From NCBI RefSeq assembly GCF_014649915.1, contig NZ_BMTY01000006.1, forward strand, positions 1 through 64,000: a DNA stretch of 64,000 bases, written 5' to 3'. The notes under the pieces were generated by a model that had not been told where the DNA came from, made no database searches, and saw only the letters and a list, made by a program, of their open reading frames with translations. Made by a program: the position numbers and the translations under genes. This document shows positions 25,478 through 34,129 of this stretch, piece after piece (within the stretch, counting starts at the first letter, position 1; each line of letters opens with the position of its first letter). This stretch comes from Streptomyces toxytricini. Lineage in GTDB: Bacteria; Actinomycetota; Actinomycetes; Streptomycetales; Streptomycetaceae.

Positions 25478-27013
25478 TCAGCCCAGGTCGCCCGTGGCGG
25501 TCCGCTCGGCCAGCCGGACCAGGGTGCGCACGGCCGAGCCGGTGCCGCCCTTGGGGGTGTAGCCGTAGGGGGCGCCCTCGTGGAAGGCGGGGCCGGCGAT
25601 GTCGAGGTGGGCCCAGGTGATGCCCTCGCCGACGAACTCCTGCAGGAAGAGGCCGGCGACCAGGCCGCCGCCCATGCGGACGCCCATGTTGGCGATGTCC
25701 GCGGTGGGGGAGTCCATCGTCTTGCGCAGGTCCGCGGGGAGCGGCATCGGCCAGGACTGCTCGCCGACCTCCTCGGCGATCTCGTGGACCGCGGTGCGGA
25801 AGGCGTCGTCGTTGGCCATGATGCCGAAGGTGCGGTCGCCGAGCGCCAGGACCATCGCACCGGTCAGGGTCGCCACGTCGACGATGGCGTCCGGGTTCTC
25901 CTCGGAGGCCTTGGTCAGCGCGTCGCCCAGGACGAGGCGGCCCTCGGCGTCGGTGTTGAGGACCTCGACCGTCTTGCCGCTGTACATGCGCAGGACGTCG
26001 CCGGGGCGGGTGGCGGAGCCGGAGGGCATGTTCTCGGCGAGGGCGAGCCAGCCGGTGACGTTGACGGGCAGGCCCAGGCGGGCCACGGCGACGACGGAGG
26101 CGAACACGGCCGCGGCGCCGGACATGTCGCACTTCATCGTCTCGTTGTGGCCGGCCGGCTTCAGGGAGATGCCGCCCGAGTCGTAGGTGATGCCCTTGCC
26201 GACGAAGGCGAGGTGCTTCTCCGCCTCGGGGTGGGTGTAGGTGATCTTCACCAGGCGCGGCGGGTTCTCGGAGCCCTTGCCGACGCCCATGATGCCGCCG
26301 TAGCCGCCCTTGGTGAGGGCCTTCTCGTCGAGCACCTGGACCTTGAGGCCGTGCTCCTTGGCCGTGGCGGACGCGATCGACGCGAACGCGGCCGGGGTGA
26401 GGTCGTTCGGCGGGGTGTTGATCAGGTCGCGGGCGGTGTTGACCTCGGCGGCGACGACGATCGCGCGCTCGACCGCGGCCTTGTGCTCCTTGTCGCGCGG
26501 CTTGCCGCCGAGCAGGGTCACCTCGGCGAGGGGGAGCTTCGGGCCGCCGTTCTTCGCGGCCGCGCCCTTCTTCCCGCCGCCCTGGTAGGAGGTGAAGGCG
26601 TACGCGCCGAGCAGCGCGCCCTCGGCGACGGCGGTGACGGCGGAGGCGTCCTCCAGGGGGAGGGCGAACGCGGCCTTCTTGCTGCCGTGCAGCGCGCGGG
26701 CCGCGGAGCCGGCGGCGCGGCGCAGCGCCTCCTCGTCGAACGACTCGTCCTCGTCGGGGGCCGGGCCGAGGCCGACCGCCAGCACGACCGGGGCCTTGAG
26801 GCCGTCGGGGGACGGCAGCTTGGTGGTCTCGCCTTCGGCGCCGGTGGCGCCCAGCGCGTCGAGAACGGCGGCGAGCCTCCCGTCGTACGCCTTGTCCACG
26901 GCCTCGGCGCCCGCGGCGACGACGGGGCCCTTCGGTCCCTTCGCCACGCCGACCACGAGGGCGTCGGCGCGCAGCGTCGCCGCGCCGGCAGTGCTGAGAG
27001 TCAGAGCAGTCAC
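25478..27013 (-). CDS. pepA: Leucyl aminopeptidase (M17)
   Basis: A 511-residue protein from a GTG. The C-terminal catalytic domain has the metal-binding Lys/Asp segment KGITYDSGGISLKP, the Asp/Lys pair around MKCDMSGAA, and the M17 signature NTDAEGRL. The N-terminal ~170 residues form the macrodomain-like region. It releases N-terminal residues from peptides in the cytosol. PepA of E. coli also binds DNA, but that is not evident here. Neighbours are lpd downstream and the polysaccharide island divergently upstream. Confidence 0.95.
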   Translation of the reverse strand: MTALTLSTAGAATLRADALVVGVAKGPKGPVVAAGAEAVDKAYDGRLAAVLDALGATGAEGETTKLPSPDGLKAPVVLAVGLGPAPDEDESFDEEALRRAAGSAARALHGSKKAAFALPLEDASAVTAVAEGALLGAYAFTSYQGGGKKGAAAKNGGPKLPLAEVTLLGGKPRDKEHKAAVERAIVVAAEVNTARDLINTPPNDLTPAAFASIASATAKEHGLKVQVLDEKALTKGGYGGIMGVGKGSENPPRLVKITYTHPEAEKHLAFVGKGITYDSGGISLKPAGHNETMKCDMSGAAAVFASVVAVARLGLPVNVTGWLALAENMPSGSATRPGDVLRMYSGKTVEVLNTDAEGRLVLGDALTKASEENPDAIVDVATLTGAMVLALGDRTFGIMANDDAFRTAVHEIAEEVGEQSWPMPLPADLRKTMDSPTADIANMGVRMGGGLVAGLFLQEFVGEGITWAHLDIAGPAFHEGAPYGYTPKGGTGSAVRTLVRLAERTATGDLG

Positions 27014-27362
27014 GGTGGTGAGGTCTCGCTTCCGTTTTCGTTGTGGGCCGAGTGGGTGGACGGCCTTCCGGCAGCGATCGTATTCCGGCCCGGCGGCCGC
27101 CAGAAATGAGCCTACGCGCAGGGGCCTGTCCGCACGCCACTCGAAGGTTTGCCAAGGTGTTCGATCCGGACGCCCCCCGGTTCACCCGTCCGTGGTCTTC
27201 GGCCCGGGTTTGCCTCTCCGTCCGCCCGGGCTGCCGCGAGACTCTGGCCATTCGATCGCAAGGGGACTCGGGGTTCCTTTGCATGATTTCCACAGAGCCT
27301 CCCCGGCCCCGGCCCACCGCCGGGTCCGCGGCCGGGCGGTGCCTGCGGGGGGAAAGGCCGAC
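27014..27362. other. Divergent intergenic region, pepA / polysaccharide island
   Basis: 349 bp between two divergent starts. It must hold both promoters, but I see no clear -10/-35 pair, palindrome or small gene. The stretch ctttgcatgatttccacag (27277-27295) is locally A/T-rich and is the best place for a promoter serving the deacetylase gene. Confidence 0.4.
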
Positions 27363-29396
27363 ATGGTCACAAGGAACCGGACGAGCAGGACCGCGGCAGC
27401 CCTGGCGGCCGCCGCGCTGATGTCCGTGGCACTGCCCGCCGCGTCCGCCGAGGCGGCGGCCGCGGCCACACCGCGCATCGACCTGAAGGTGCTCGTCGTC
27501 GACGACGGCGGCAGCTCGGTCGAGGCGATCACCGCGGAGCTCCGCGACACCGGGGTCCCCTTCACGCGCGTCCGGCTGGGCGCGAGCGGCCGCCCGGTCA
27601 TCGACGCCGCCTTCCTCAGCGACACGGTCGACGGCCGGCCGCGCGCGAAGTACCAGGGCGTGGTCCTGCCCAACGAGAACCCGTTCGGGGAGGGCTCGGC
27701 CGAGATGGCGGCGCTCGCCGCGTACGAGACGGCGTTCGGCATCCGCCAGGTGGACGCCTACACCTGGGCCCACCCCGGCGTGGGCCTGGAGTACACCGAC
27801 AACGGCGGGTACAGCGGGCAGCTCGACGGGACGCGGGCCGCCGTCACCGCCGCCGGCAAGGCGGGCCCGTTCGGCTACCTCGGCGGCGAGGTCGCCTTCG
27901 AGGACAACTCCCCGCTCGTCCCGGAGAGCTTCGGCTTCATGGGCCGTCCGCGGGCGGGCTACACCAGCTACGTGGACGCGCCCGCCGGCGCCGGCCGGGC
28001 CTCGCTGGTGGGCGAGTACGCGCACGACGGGCGCACCGAGCTCGTCGTCACCTTCGGCTACAACCAGCACCAGCGGCAGTTCCGGCTGCTGGCCCGCGGC
28101 ATCGTCGACTGGCTCACCCAGGGCGTCCACCTCGGCCGCAGCCGCAACTACTTCGCCGTGCACGTCGACGACGTCCTCGCGCCCGACGCCCGCTGGAACA
28201 CCGAGCTGAACTGCACGCCCGGCGACTACGCCTGCGCGGGCGGCGAGGGCCGGGAGAGCACCATCCGGATGACCGCCGACGACGCCCGGTACGCCGTCCA
28301 GTGGCAGCAGGCCCAGGGCTTCAGGCTCGACATGCTCTTCAACGCCGGCGCCGGAGAGGAGTGGAAGGCCGAGAACGGCGGCACCGACGCGCTCACCGCG
28401 CAGCTGCTCGCCGACAAGGCCCGTTTCCGCTGGCTCAACCACACCTACACGCACCCCTTCCTCGGCTGCGTCCAGGACACCTCCGCCGACCCGTGGACCT
28501 GCAAGAAGGACGCGCAGGGCGCCGTCCAGTACATGAGCCGCGCGGAAATCTCGGCGCAGATCCGCGACAACGTCAACTGGGCGGCCGCCAAGGGCGTCCC
28601 CCTCGACCGCACCGAACTCGTCACCGGCGAGCACTCCGGGCTCAAGACCCTCCCGCAGCAGCCCCAGGACAACCCCAATCTGGCCGGGGCCCTCGCCGAC
28701 AACGGCGTCAAGTGGGTCGGCAGCGACAACTCCCGCGAGCCCGCCCAGCGCCCGGTCGGCGCCGCCCTCACCGTCCCCCGCCACCCGATGAACGTGTACT
28801 ACAACACGGGCACCAACGCGGAGATGGCCGACGAGTACAACTGGATCTACACCAGCCGCGCCCACGGCGGCAGCGGCCTCTGCGAGGACAACCCGGCGAC
28901 CTCGACCTGCCTGCCCGCCCCGCTGGACACCGCCACCGGCTACCTCGGCCACATCGTCCCGCAGGAGGCCCGCACCGCCCTGCGCCACGTACTGGCCAAC
29001 GACCCGCGCCCGCACTACGTCCACCAGTCCAACCTCGCCGAGGACCGCACCCTCTACCCCGTCCTCGACCGGGTCCTCGACGACTACCGGACCCTCTTCG
29101 CGCCCAGCGCGCCCCTCGTCAACCAGAGCATGAAGGACACCGGCATCGAGCTCGGCCGGCGCGCCGCCTGGGACAAGGCGCTCGCCGCGGGCCGCGTCAC
29201 CGCCTACCGCATCGGCACGACCGTCACCGTCAAGGCGCCCTCCGGCGTCCTCGCCCCGGTCACCGCGCCGGCCGGCACCCGCAAGCAGCTCCTGCTGACC
29301 ACCGCCGAGTTCGGCACCGCGTACGCCGGGACCCGCTCCGCCTGGACCGGGCCCGAGGCCCTGCAGAACGCGGTCGTGCTCCGCCTGCCCGGCTGA
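27363..29396 (+). CDS. Secreted Agd3-like (CE18-type) polysaccharide deacetylase
   Basis: A 677-residue protein. The N-terminus MVTRNRTSRTAAALAAAAL... is a classical signal peptide, cleaved near ASAEAAA. Polysaccharide-deacetylase motifs adapted as in fungal Agd3 are visible: AVHVDDVLAP (general base and metal Asp), LNHTYTHPFLGC (metal His pair) and later GEHSGLKTLPQQPQDNP and RHPMNVYYNTG. Cysteines near ELNCTPGDYAC and CEDNPATSTC are probably disulfide-bonded. Agd3 deacetylates GalNAc in galactosaminogalactan. It heads the island; a hairpin lies between it and the glycosyltransferase gene. Its identity rests on motifs and on the neighbouring genes. Confidence 0.8.
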   Translation: MVTRNRTSRTAAALAAAALMSVALPAASAEAAAAATPRIDLKVLVVDDGGSSVEAITAELRDTGVPFTRVRLGASGRPVIDAAFLSDTVDGRPRAKYQGVVLPNENPFGEGSAEMAALAAYETAFGIRQVDAYTWAHPGVGLEYTDNGGYSGQLDGTRAAVTAAGKAGPFGYLGGEVAFEDNSPLVPESFGFMGRPRAGYTSYVDAPAGAGRASLVGEYAHDGRTELVVTFGYNQHQRQFRLLARGIVDWLTQGVHLGRSRNYFAVHVDDVLAPDARWNTELNCTPGDYACAGGEGRESTIRMTADDARYAVQWQQAQGFRLDMLFNAGAGEEWKAENGGTDALTAQLLADKARFRWLNHTYTHPFLGCVQDTSADPWTCKKDAQGAVQYMSRAEISAQIRDNVNWAAAKGVPLDRTELVTGEHSGLKTLPQQPQDNPNLAGALADNGVKWVGSDNSREPAQRPVGAALTVPRHPMNVYYNTGTNAEMADEYNWIYTSRAHGGSGLCEDNPATSTCLPAPLDTATGYLGHIVPQEARTALRHVLANDPRPHYVHQSNLAEDRTLYPVLDRVLDDYRTLFAPSAPLVNQSMKDTGIELGRRAAWDKALAAGRVTAYRIGTTVTVKAPSGVLAPVTAPAGTRKQLLLTTAEFGTAYAGTRSAWTGPEALQNAVVLRLPG

Positions 29397-29416
29397 GCCG
29401 CACTCCCGATCCACCC

Positions 29417-29446
29417 GGCCGAGCGGGCCGCGCAGCCCGCTCGGCC
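29417..29446 (+). terminator. Hairpin between deacetylase and glycosyltransferase genes
   Basis: ggccgagcggg (29417-29427) and cccgctcggcc (29436-29446) form a perfect 11-bp stem with an 8-nt loop, 20 bp after the deacetylase stop. It may reduce read-through, so the glycosyltransferase gene may have its own promoter. Confidence 0.65.
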
Positions 29447-29499
29447 GCAGTCCTGCTCCTGCGCGAACCGACGCCACAGTCCTTGGGGGGACACACCGC

Positions 29500-31011
29500 A
29501 TGAGCCATGGGCGCCATGTCACCATGCTCACCGAAGGCACCTACCCGCACGTCCACGGCGGCGTGAGCACCTGGTGCGACCAACTGGTCCGGGGCATGCC
29601 GGAAGTCGACTTCAACGTCACGGCCCTGACCGGCACCGGCCGCGAGCCCGTGGCCTGGGAGCTGCCGCGCAACGTCTACCGGCACACCGCCTTCCCGCTG
29701 TGGGGGCCGCCTCCCGGGCGCGGCCGCAGGCTCCGGGGCGGCAGGGCCCGGCGCCGCTTCGCCGAAACCTGTGAAACCTTCCTGCTGTCGCTGCTCGACC
29801 CCGCCGCCGGCGGATTCCGCGAGGCGCTGCACGAGTTCGCCGTCCTCGCCCGGGCCGGGCAGCTCGCGCCGGCCCTGCGCTCCGAGTCCGTCCTGCGCCT
29901 GCTCACGGCCGTCTGGACCCGCCCCGGCCTGCCCACCGCCGCCGCGGCACCGACCGTCCACGACGCGCTCACCGCCACCGACCTGCTGGAGCACGCGCTG
30001 CGGCCGCTGTGCGTGCGGATCCCGCCCGACTGCGTCGCCCACGCCGTCAGCAGCGGCCTCGCCACCCTCCCCGCCCTCGCCGCGAAACACCTGGACGGGG
30101 TCCCGTTCCTCCTCACCGAGCACGGCATCTACCTGCGCGAGCGCTACCTCGGCCACCGCAGCGCCGCCCAGCGCTGGCCCGTCAAGGCCCTCGTCCTCGG
30201 CTTCTACCGGGAGCTCAACACCGAGGGCTACCGCCAGGCCGACCTGATCACCCCCTGCAACCGGTACAACCGCCGCTGGGAGGAGCGCGGCGGCGCACCC
30301 GCCGACAAGATCCGCACCGTCTACAACGGCGTCGACCCGCACGCCTTCCCCGACGCCGGCCCGGAGCCGGAGGTGCCCACCCTCAGCTGGTGCGGCCGCA
30401 TCGACCCCATCAAGGACCTCGAAACCCTCCTGCGGGCCTACGCGTTCATGCGCCGCGAACTGCCCGGGCTGCGGCTGCGCCTCTTCGGCCCCGTGCCCGC
30501 CGGCTGCGAGGACCACAAGGCCGGCCTGGAGAAGCTCGCCGCCGAACTCGGCATCACCGACGGGGTGTCCTGGGAGGGCCGCATCGAGCGGGTCGCCGAC
30601 GCGTACGCCGCCGGCAGCATCGTCATGCTCTCCAGCATCAGCGAGGGCTTCCCCTTCAGCATCATCGAGGCCATGTCCTGCGGCCGCACGACCGTCTCCA
30701 CCGACGTCGGCGGGGTCCGCGAGGCCGTCGGCGACACCGGGCTCGTCGTCCCGCCCCGCGAACCGGAGACCATGGCCCGCGCCGCCCTCGCCCTCTTACG
30801 GGACGACGCCCGCCGCGCCGAGCTCGGCCGGCTCGCCCGCCGGCGCGTCATCGAGAAGTTCACCCTCCACCAGTCCGTCGACGGCTTCCGCCACATCTAC
30901 CGCGAGCTCGCCGGCCGGCCCCTCCTGCCCGTCCACGACGGCGACGACTGGACCCAGCGGCTCGCCGACCCCTGGTACCGCGAACTCGCCGCCGACGGGA
31001 GCCCGTGGTGA
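29500..31011 (+). CDS. PelF-like GT4 glycosyltransferase
   Basis: A 503-residue protein with ggggggac upstream of the ATG. The N-terminus VTMLTEGTYPHVHGGVSTWCDQLVRGMPEVDF matches PelF (the DUF3492 region), and the C-terminal GT4 domain has SWCGRIDPIKDLETLL, LFGPVP and the nucleotide-sugar Glu motif SSISEGFPFSIIEAMSCG. PelF uses UDP-sugars (UDP-GalNAc/GlcNAc) to polymerise Pel. It is cytosolic, with no signal peptide. Codon 433 is TTA (30796-30798), decoded by the bldA tRNA in Streptomyces. Its stop overlaps the next start (GTGA). Confidence 0.9.
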   Translation: MSHGRHVTMLTEGTYPHVHGGVSTWCDQLVRGMPEVDFNVTALTGTGREPVAWELPRNVYRHTAFPLWGPPPGRGRRLRGGRARRRFAETCETFLLSLLDPAAGGFREALHEFAVLARAGQLAPALRSESVLRLLTAVWTRPGLPTAAAAPTVHDALTATDLLEHALRPLCVRIPPDCVAHAVSSGLATLPALAAKHLDGVPFLLTEHGIYLRERYLGHRSAAQRWPVKALVLGFYRELNTEGYRQADLITPCNRYNRRWEERGGAPADKIRTVYNGVDPHAFPDAGPEPEVPTLSWCGRIDPIKDLETLLRAYAFMRRELPGLRLRLFGPVPAGCEDHKAGLEKLAAELGITDGVSWEGRIERVADAYAAGSIVMLSSISEGFPFSIIEAMSCGRTTVSTDVGGVREAVGDTGLVVPPREPETMARAALALLRDDARRAELGRLARRRVIEKFTLHQSVDGFRHIYRELAGRPLLPVHDGDDWTQRLADPWYRELAADGSPW

Positions 31012-32576
31012 GCGGATCCCTCTGGCTGCGCGCCCCCGGCGGCGACACCCTGCCCGCCGTCCCCCGGCCCCGCCCCGCCGACCCCGGCGCGCCCGCCCGC
31101 GACCCCCTGGACGAACTCGCCGACCGCTTCGGCGACATCGCGGGCGCCGCCGTCCACCCCGACGAGATCGCCGCCGTCCTGGAATCCGACGGGATGACCG
31201 ACGAGCACATCCGGCTCGCCTACGGCCGCCCCGACTCCTTCGCGCTCGCCGAGGAGCTCTACGCCCGGGTGCCGCGCACCCACCCCGAGCCCGACCGGCA
31301 CCCCGACCCGTGGAAGGTCCCCCTCGGCCCCTGCCTGCTCCGCGGGATCGTCTTCGCGCTGCCCGGCCTCGCCTACGTCCTCGGCGCACCCTACCTGGAG
31401 GGCCCGCCCGACCGGCTCGGACTGCCCGCCGGCACCCTCACCCTCATCGCCGGCGCCCTCATCGGCTGGGTGTGGGACCAGACCCTCTCCCACCGCGCCT
31501 ACACCTGGCTCGGCCTCGGCGACCGGGCCGCCGCCGGCCGGACCCTCCTCCTCGGCGCCCCCGCCGGCGCGCTGCTGGGCACCGCCGCCGCGTTCGCCGT
31601 GCCGGGCGGGCCGCCGTTCAGCCACGCCTTCGCCGCCGGGCAGGCCGTCTACGTCGGCGCCGCCACCGTGCTGCTCGTCCTCGGCCGGGAGCGGCTGCTG
31701 CTCGCGGCGCTCTCCCCGATGGCCGCCGGAGCCGTCCTCGCCCTCGCCGTCGACCTGCCCGAGGCGCTGCGGGCCGCCCTGCTCGCCGCGTCCCTGCTCG
31801 CCGCCTGCGCCCTCGCCGCGCGGGAGCTGCCGCTCGCCGCCGGCGTACGGGCCGCCCGGCTCCGGATCGGCCGGGGAGCGGCAGGGCACCGGCGGCCCGG
31901 CCGCCACCGCCGCCCCGCCGCGGCCGGCGTCTCGGGTCCGGTGCGCTGGCGCATGCTGCGCGGGCCGGAGGAGCCCTACGGGCCGGCCGGGCCGCGCCTC
32001 GCCGACTCGGTGCCCTACGGGGTCTTCGGCCTCGGCACCGGCCTGCTCGTCCTGTACGCCGCCCTCGGCGAAGTCCTCGCCGGGGGGCCCGCCGAAGCCG
32101 TCGCCGCGCCCTCCGCGGTCGCGCTCACCCTCAGCATGGGACCCGCCGAATGGCTCCTCCACCGCTTCCGCAGCGGCACCCTCGCCGGGCTGCGCGCGGC
32201 CCGCTCGCCGATGCGGTTCCGGCTGCGGATGCTCGGGGTGCTCGCCCGCTGCCTCGCCGCCTACCTGGCCGTCCTGGCGGCCCTCGGCCTCGCCGGCACC
32301 CTGTGCTGGCCCGGGGCGCCGCCGCTCGCCGGGGCCCGGGCGGGGACGCTGCTGCTCCTCGGCGCCGTGATGTGGACCGGGCTGCTGCTGCAGTCCTTCG
32401 GGGCCGTCCGGTCCGCCGCCGCCGTCTGCGCGGGCGCGGCCGCCGCGCAGAGCCTGGCCCTGCTGCTGGAGCTCGGGCAGCCCCGCACGGTTCAGCTCGC
32501 CGTCGCCGGGACCGCCGCGGCCGCCCTCGCCGTCCTCGTCTGCCTGCTCCTCGGCCGGGCGACGGCCCACCGCTGA
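31008..32576 (+). CDS. 12-TM membrane protein of the polysaccharide island (PelG-like candidate)
   Basis: A 522-residue protein from a GTG overlapping the glycosyltransferase stop by 4 nt. Residues 1-~100 are soluble, with a conserved-looking VHPDEIAAVLESDGMTDEHI segment. From ~105 onward I count twelve hydrophobic segments in two blocks of six, separated by an Arg/Gly-rich loop at ~285-330. PelG, the flippase partner of PelF, also has 12 TM segments, so a polymer or lipid-intermediate export role is plausible by position and topology. I see no MATE/Wzx sequence signature, so this is inference. Confidence 0.7.
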   Translation: MSGSLWLRAPGGDTLPAVPRPRPADPGAPARDPLDELADRFGDIAGAAVHPDEIAAVLESDGMTDEHIRLAYGRPDSFALAEELYARVPRTHPEPDRHPDPWKVPLGPCLLRGIVFALPGLAYVLGAPYLEGPPDRLGLPAGTLTLIAGALIGWVWDQTLSHRAYTWLGLGDRAAAGRTLLLGAPAGALLGTAAAFAVPGGPPFSHAFAAGQAVYVGAATVLLVLGRERLLLAALSPMAAGAVLALAVDLPEALRAALLAASLLAACALAARELPLAAGVRAARLRIGRGAAGHRRPGRHRRPAAAGVSGPVRWRMLRGPEEPYGPAGPRLADSVPYGVFGLGTGLLVLYAALGEVLAGGPAEAVAAPSAVALTLSMGPAEWLLHRFRSGTLAGLRAARSPMRFRLRMLGVLARCLAAYLAVLAALGLAGTLCWPGAPPLAGARAGTLLLLGAVMWTGLLLQSFGAVRSAAAVCAGAAAAQSLALLLELGQPRTVQLAVAGTAAAALAVLVCLLLGRATAHR

Positions 32577-32614
32577 CCGTGACCGCGTACGCCGCGTACG
32601 AGAAGAAGGACGCC

Positions 32615-33262
32615 ATGCTGCTGGTGCCGCTCTACGAGCACCCCGCCGACCGGCCCGACGACTGGGAGCTGCTGATCCGCTGCGCGGGCCGGCTGCACTC
32701 GGTGGTCCTCAACCCGGCCAGCGGGCCGGGCGAAGCCCCCGACGAGCGGTTCGAGGCCGTCTCCCGGCGGCTGCGCGAGGCGGGCGTGCCCGTCCTCGGG
32801 TACACCGACACCGACTACGGGCGGCGCCCGCACGCCGAGGTCGTCCGGGACCTGCTGCGCCACCGCGACTGGTACGGCGCCGACGGGGCGTTCCTCGACC
32901 AGGCCTCGCCCGACCCGGCGCTGCTGCCCCACTACGGGCGGCTCGCCGTCGCCGCCCGCGCCGCGGGCGCCCGCACCCTCGTCCTCAACCCCGGAGTCCA
33001 CCCGCACCCCGGCTACGCCGAACTCGCCGACCTGCTCGTCACCTTCGAAGGGCCCTGGGACGCCTACCGCGACGCGGCCGTCCCGCCCTGGACGGCCGAC
33101 CACCCCGCCCAGCGGTTCTGCCACCTCGTCTACGCCGTCCCGCCCGGCGCGCCCGCCGCGGAACTCGCCGAGCAGCGAGGCGCCGCCGTCCACTGCGCCG
33201 TCCCCGGGACCGGCGCCCACCCCTGGGGCACCCTGCCCCACGCCCTCGGGGCCGCCCGGTGA
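32615..33262 (+). CDS. Spherulin-4/Sph3-like glycoside hydrolase, no signal peptide
   Basis: A 215-residue protein. I chose the ATG at 32615 because agaagaaggacgcc places an AAGGA box 5 nt upstream; a GTG at 32579 is possible. Family motifs: LLVPLYEHPADRPDDW, VVLNPASGPG, VLGYTDTDYGRR, GAFLDQAS and LLVTFEGPWDAY, matching spherulin-4/GH135 proteins whose acidic cleft cuts GalNAc polymers. Fungal Sph3 is membrane-anchored and extracellular; this copy has no signal sequence, so it may act inside or leave by another route. Its stop overlaps the GH114 start. Confidence 0.8.
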   Translation: MLLVPLYEHPADRPDDWELLIRCAGRLHSVVLNPASGPGEAPDERFEAVSRRLREAGVPVLGYTDTDYGRRPHAEVVRDLLRHRDWYGADGAFLDQASPDPALLPHYGRLAVAARAAGARTLVLNPGVHPHPGYAELADLLVTFEGPWDAYRDAAVPPWTADHPAQRFCHLVYAVPPGAPAAELAEQRGAAVHCAVPGTGAHPWGTLPHALGAAR

Positions 33263-34089
33263 ACCGCCCGCGGACCCGCCCCGGACGGCGCCTGCTGCCG
33301 CTCCTGGTGCCGCTGCTGCTCCTGGCCGCGGCCTGCACCGGGCAGCCCGACGACGCCGCCCCCGACCGGGACGTCGTCCCGGTGCCGGGGGAGCGGTGGC
33401 GGCCCGGGCCCGTCACCTCCTGGCAGTGGCAGCTCAGCGGGAAGCTGGACACCTCGGTGGAGGCGCCCGTCTACGACGTCGACGGGTTCGACACCAGCCG
33501 CGAGCAGGTCGCCGCCCTGCACAAGGCCGGGCGCCGCGTCATCTGCTACCTGTCGACGGGCGCCTGGGAGGAGTTCCGGCCCGACGCGGCGGAGTTCCCC
33601 GCGGAGCTCCTCGGCCGGGGCAACGGCTGGGACGGGGAGCGCTGGCTGGACATCCGGCGCACCGCCGAGCTGGAACCGCTGATGGCCGCACGCCTGGACA
33701 TGTGCCGCGACAAGGGCTTCGACGCGGTCGAACCGGACAACATGGACGGTTACGCCAACACGACCGGCTTCCCGCTGACCGCGGAGGACCAGCTGCGCTA
33801 CAACCGGCTGATCGCACGCCTCGCCCGCGACCGGGGCCTCGCGGTCGGGCTGAAGAACGACCTCGACCAGGTGCCGCAGCTCGTCGGCGACTTCGACTTC
33901 GCGGTCAACGAGCAGTGCGCCCAGTACGGCGAATGCGAGCTGCTGGCGCCGTTCACGGACGCGGGCAAGGCCGTCTTCCACGTCGAGTACGAGCTGCCCG
34001 CGAGCCGGTTCTGCGACCGGACGCGGAAGCTCGGGTTCGCCTCGATGCAGAAGAAGTACGACCTGGGGGCCTGGCGCAAACCCTGCTGA
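33259..34089 (+). CDS. GH114 endo-alpha-1,4-polygalactosaminidase lipoprotein (Ega3-like)
   Basis: A 276-residue protein from a GTG overlapping the spherulin-4 stop. The N-terminus RRLLPLLVPLLLLAAACTG ends in a lipobox (LAAAC), so it is a predicted membrane-anchored lipoprotein. GH114 motifs: SWQWQLSG, YDVDGFDTS, VICYLSTGAWEEFRPD, GFDAVEPDN (catalytic acid), AVGLKNDL, FAVNEQC. In Aspergillus, Ega3 cleaves galactosamine-rich regions of galactosaminogalactan and sits in one cluster with Agd3 and Sph3. Last gene of the island. Confidence 0.9.
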   Translation: MNRPRTRPGRRLLPLLVPLLLLAAACTGQPDDAAPDRDVVPVPGERWRPGPVTSWQWQLSGKLDTSVEAPVYDVDGFDTSREQVAALHKAGRRVICYLSTGAWEEFRPDAAEFPAELLGRGNGWDGERWLDIRRTAELEPLMAARLDMCRDKGFDAVEPDNMDGYANTTGFPLTAEDQLRYNRLIARLARDRGLAVGLKNDLDQVPQLVGDFDFAVNEQCAQYGECELLAPFTDAGKAVFHVEYELPASRFCDRTRKLGFASMQKKYDLGAWRKPC

Positions 34090-34129
34090 GCGGGGCGGCG
34101 GCTGCGCCCCGGCCCCCGCCGCCGCTCAC
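34087..34129. terminator. Convergent hairpin overlapping two stop codons
   Basis: tgagcggggcggcgg (from 34087) pairs with ccgccgccgctca (to 34129) with a 2-nt bulge; the outer arms contain the stops of the GH114 gene and the histidine kinase gene. Confidence 0.6.

Noticed and set aside
25446..29540. 1364-residue minus-strand frame across pepA and the deacetylase gene
   Set aside because: Shadow frame caused by high GC; pepA and the deacetylase have clear family motifs in other frames.
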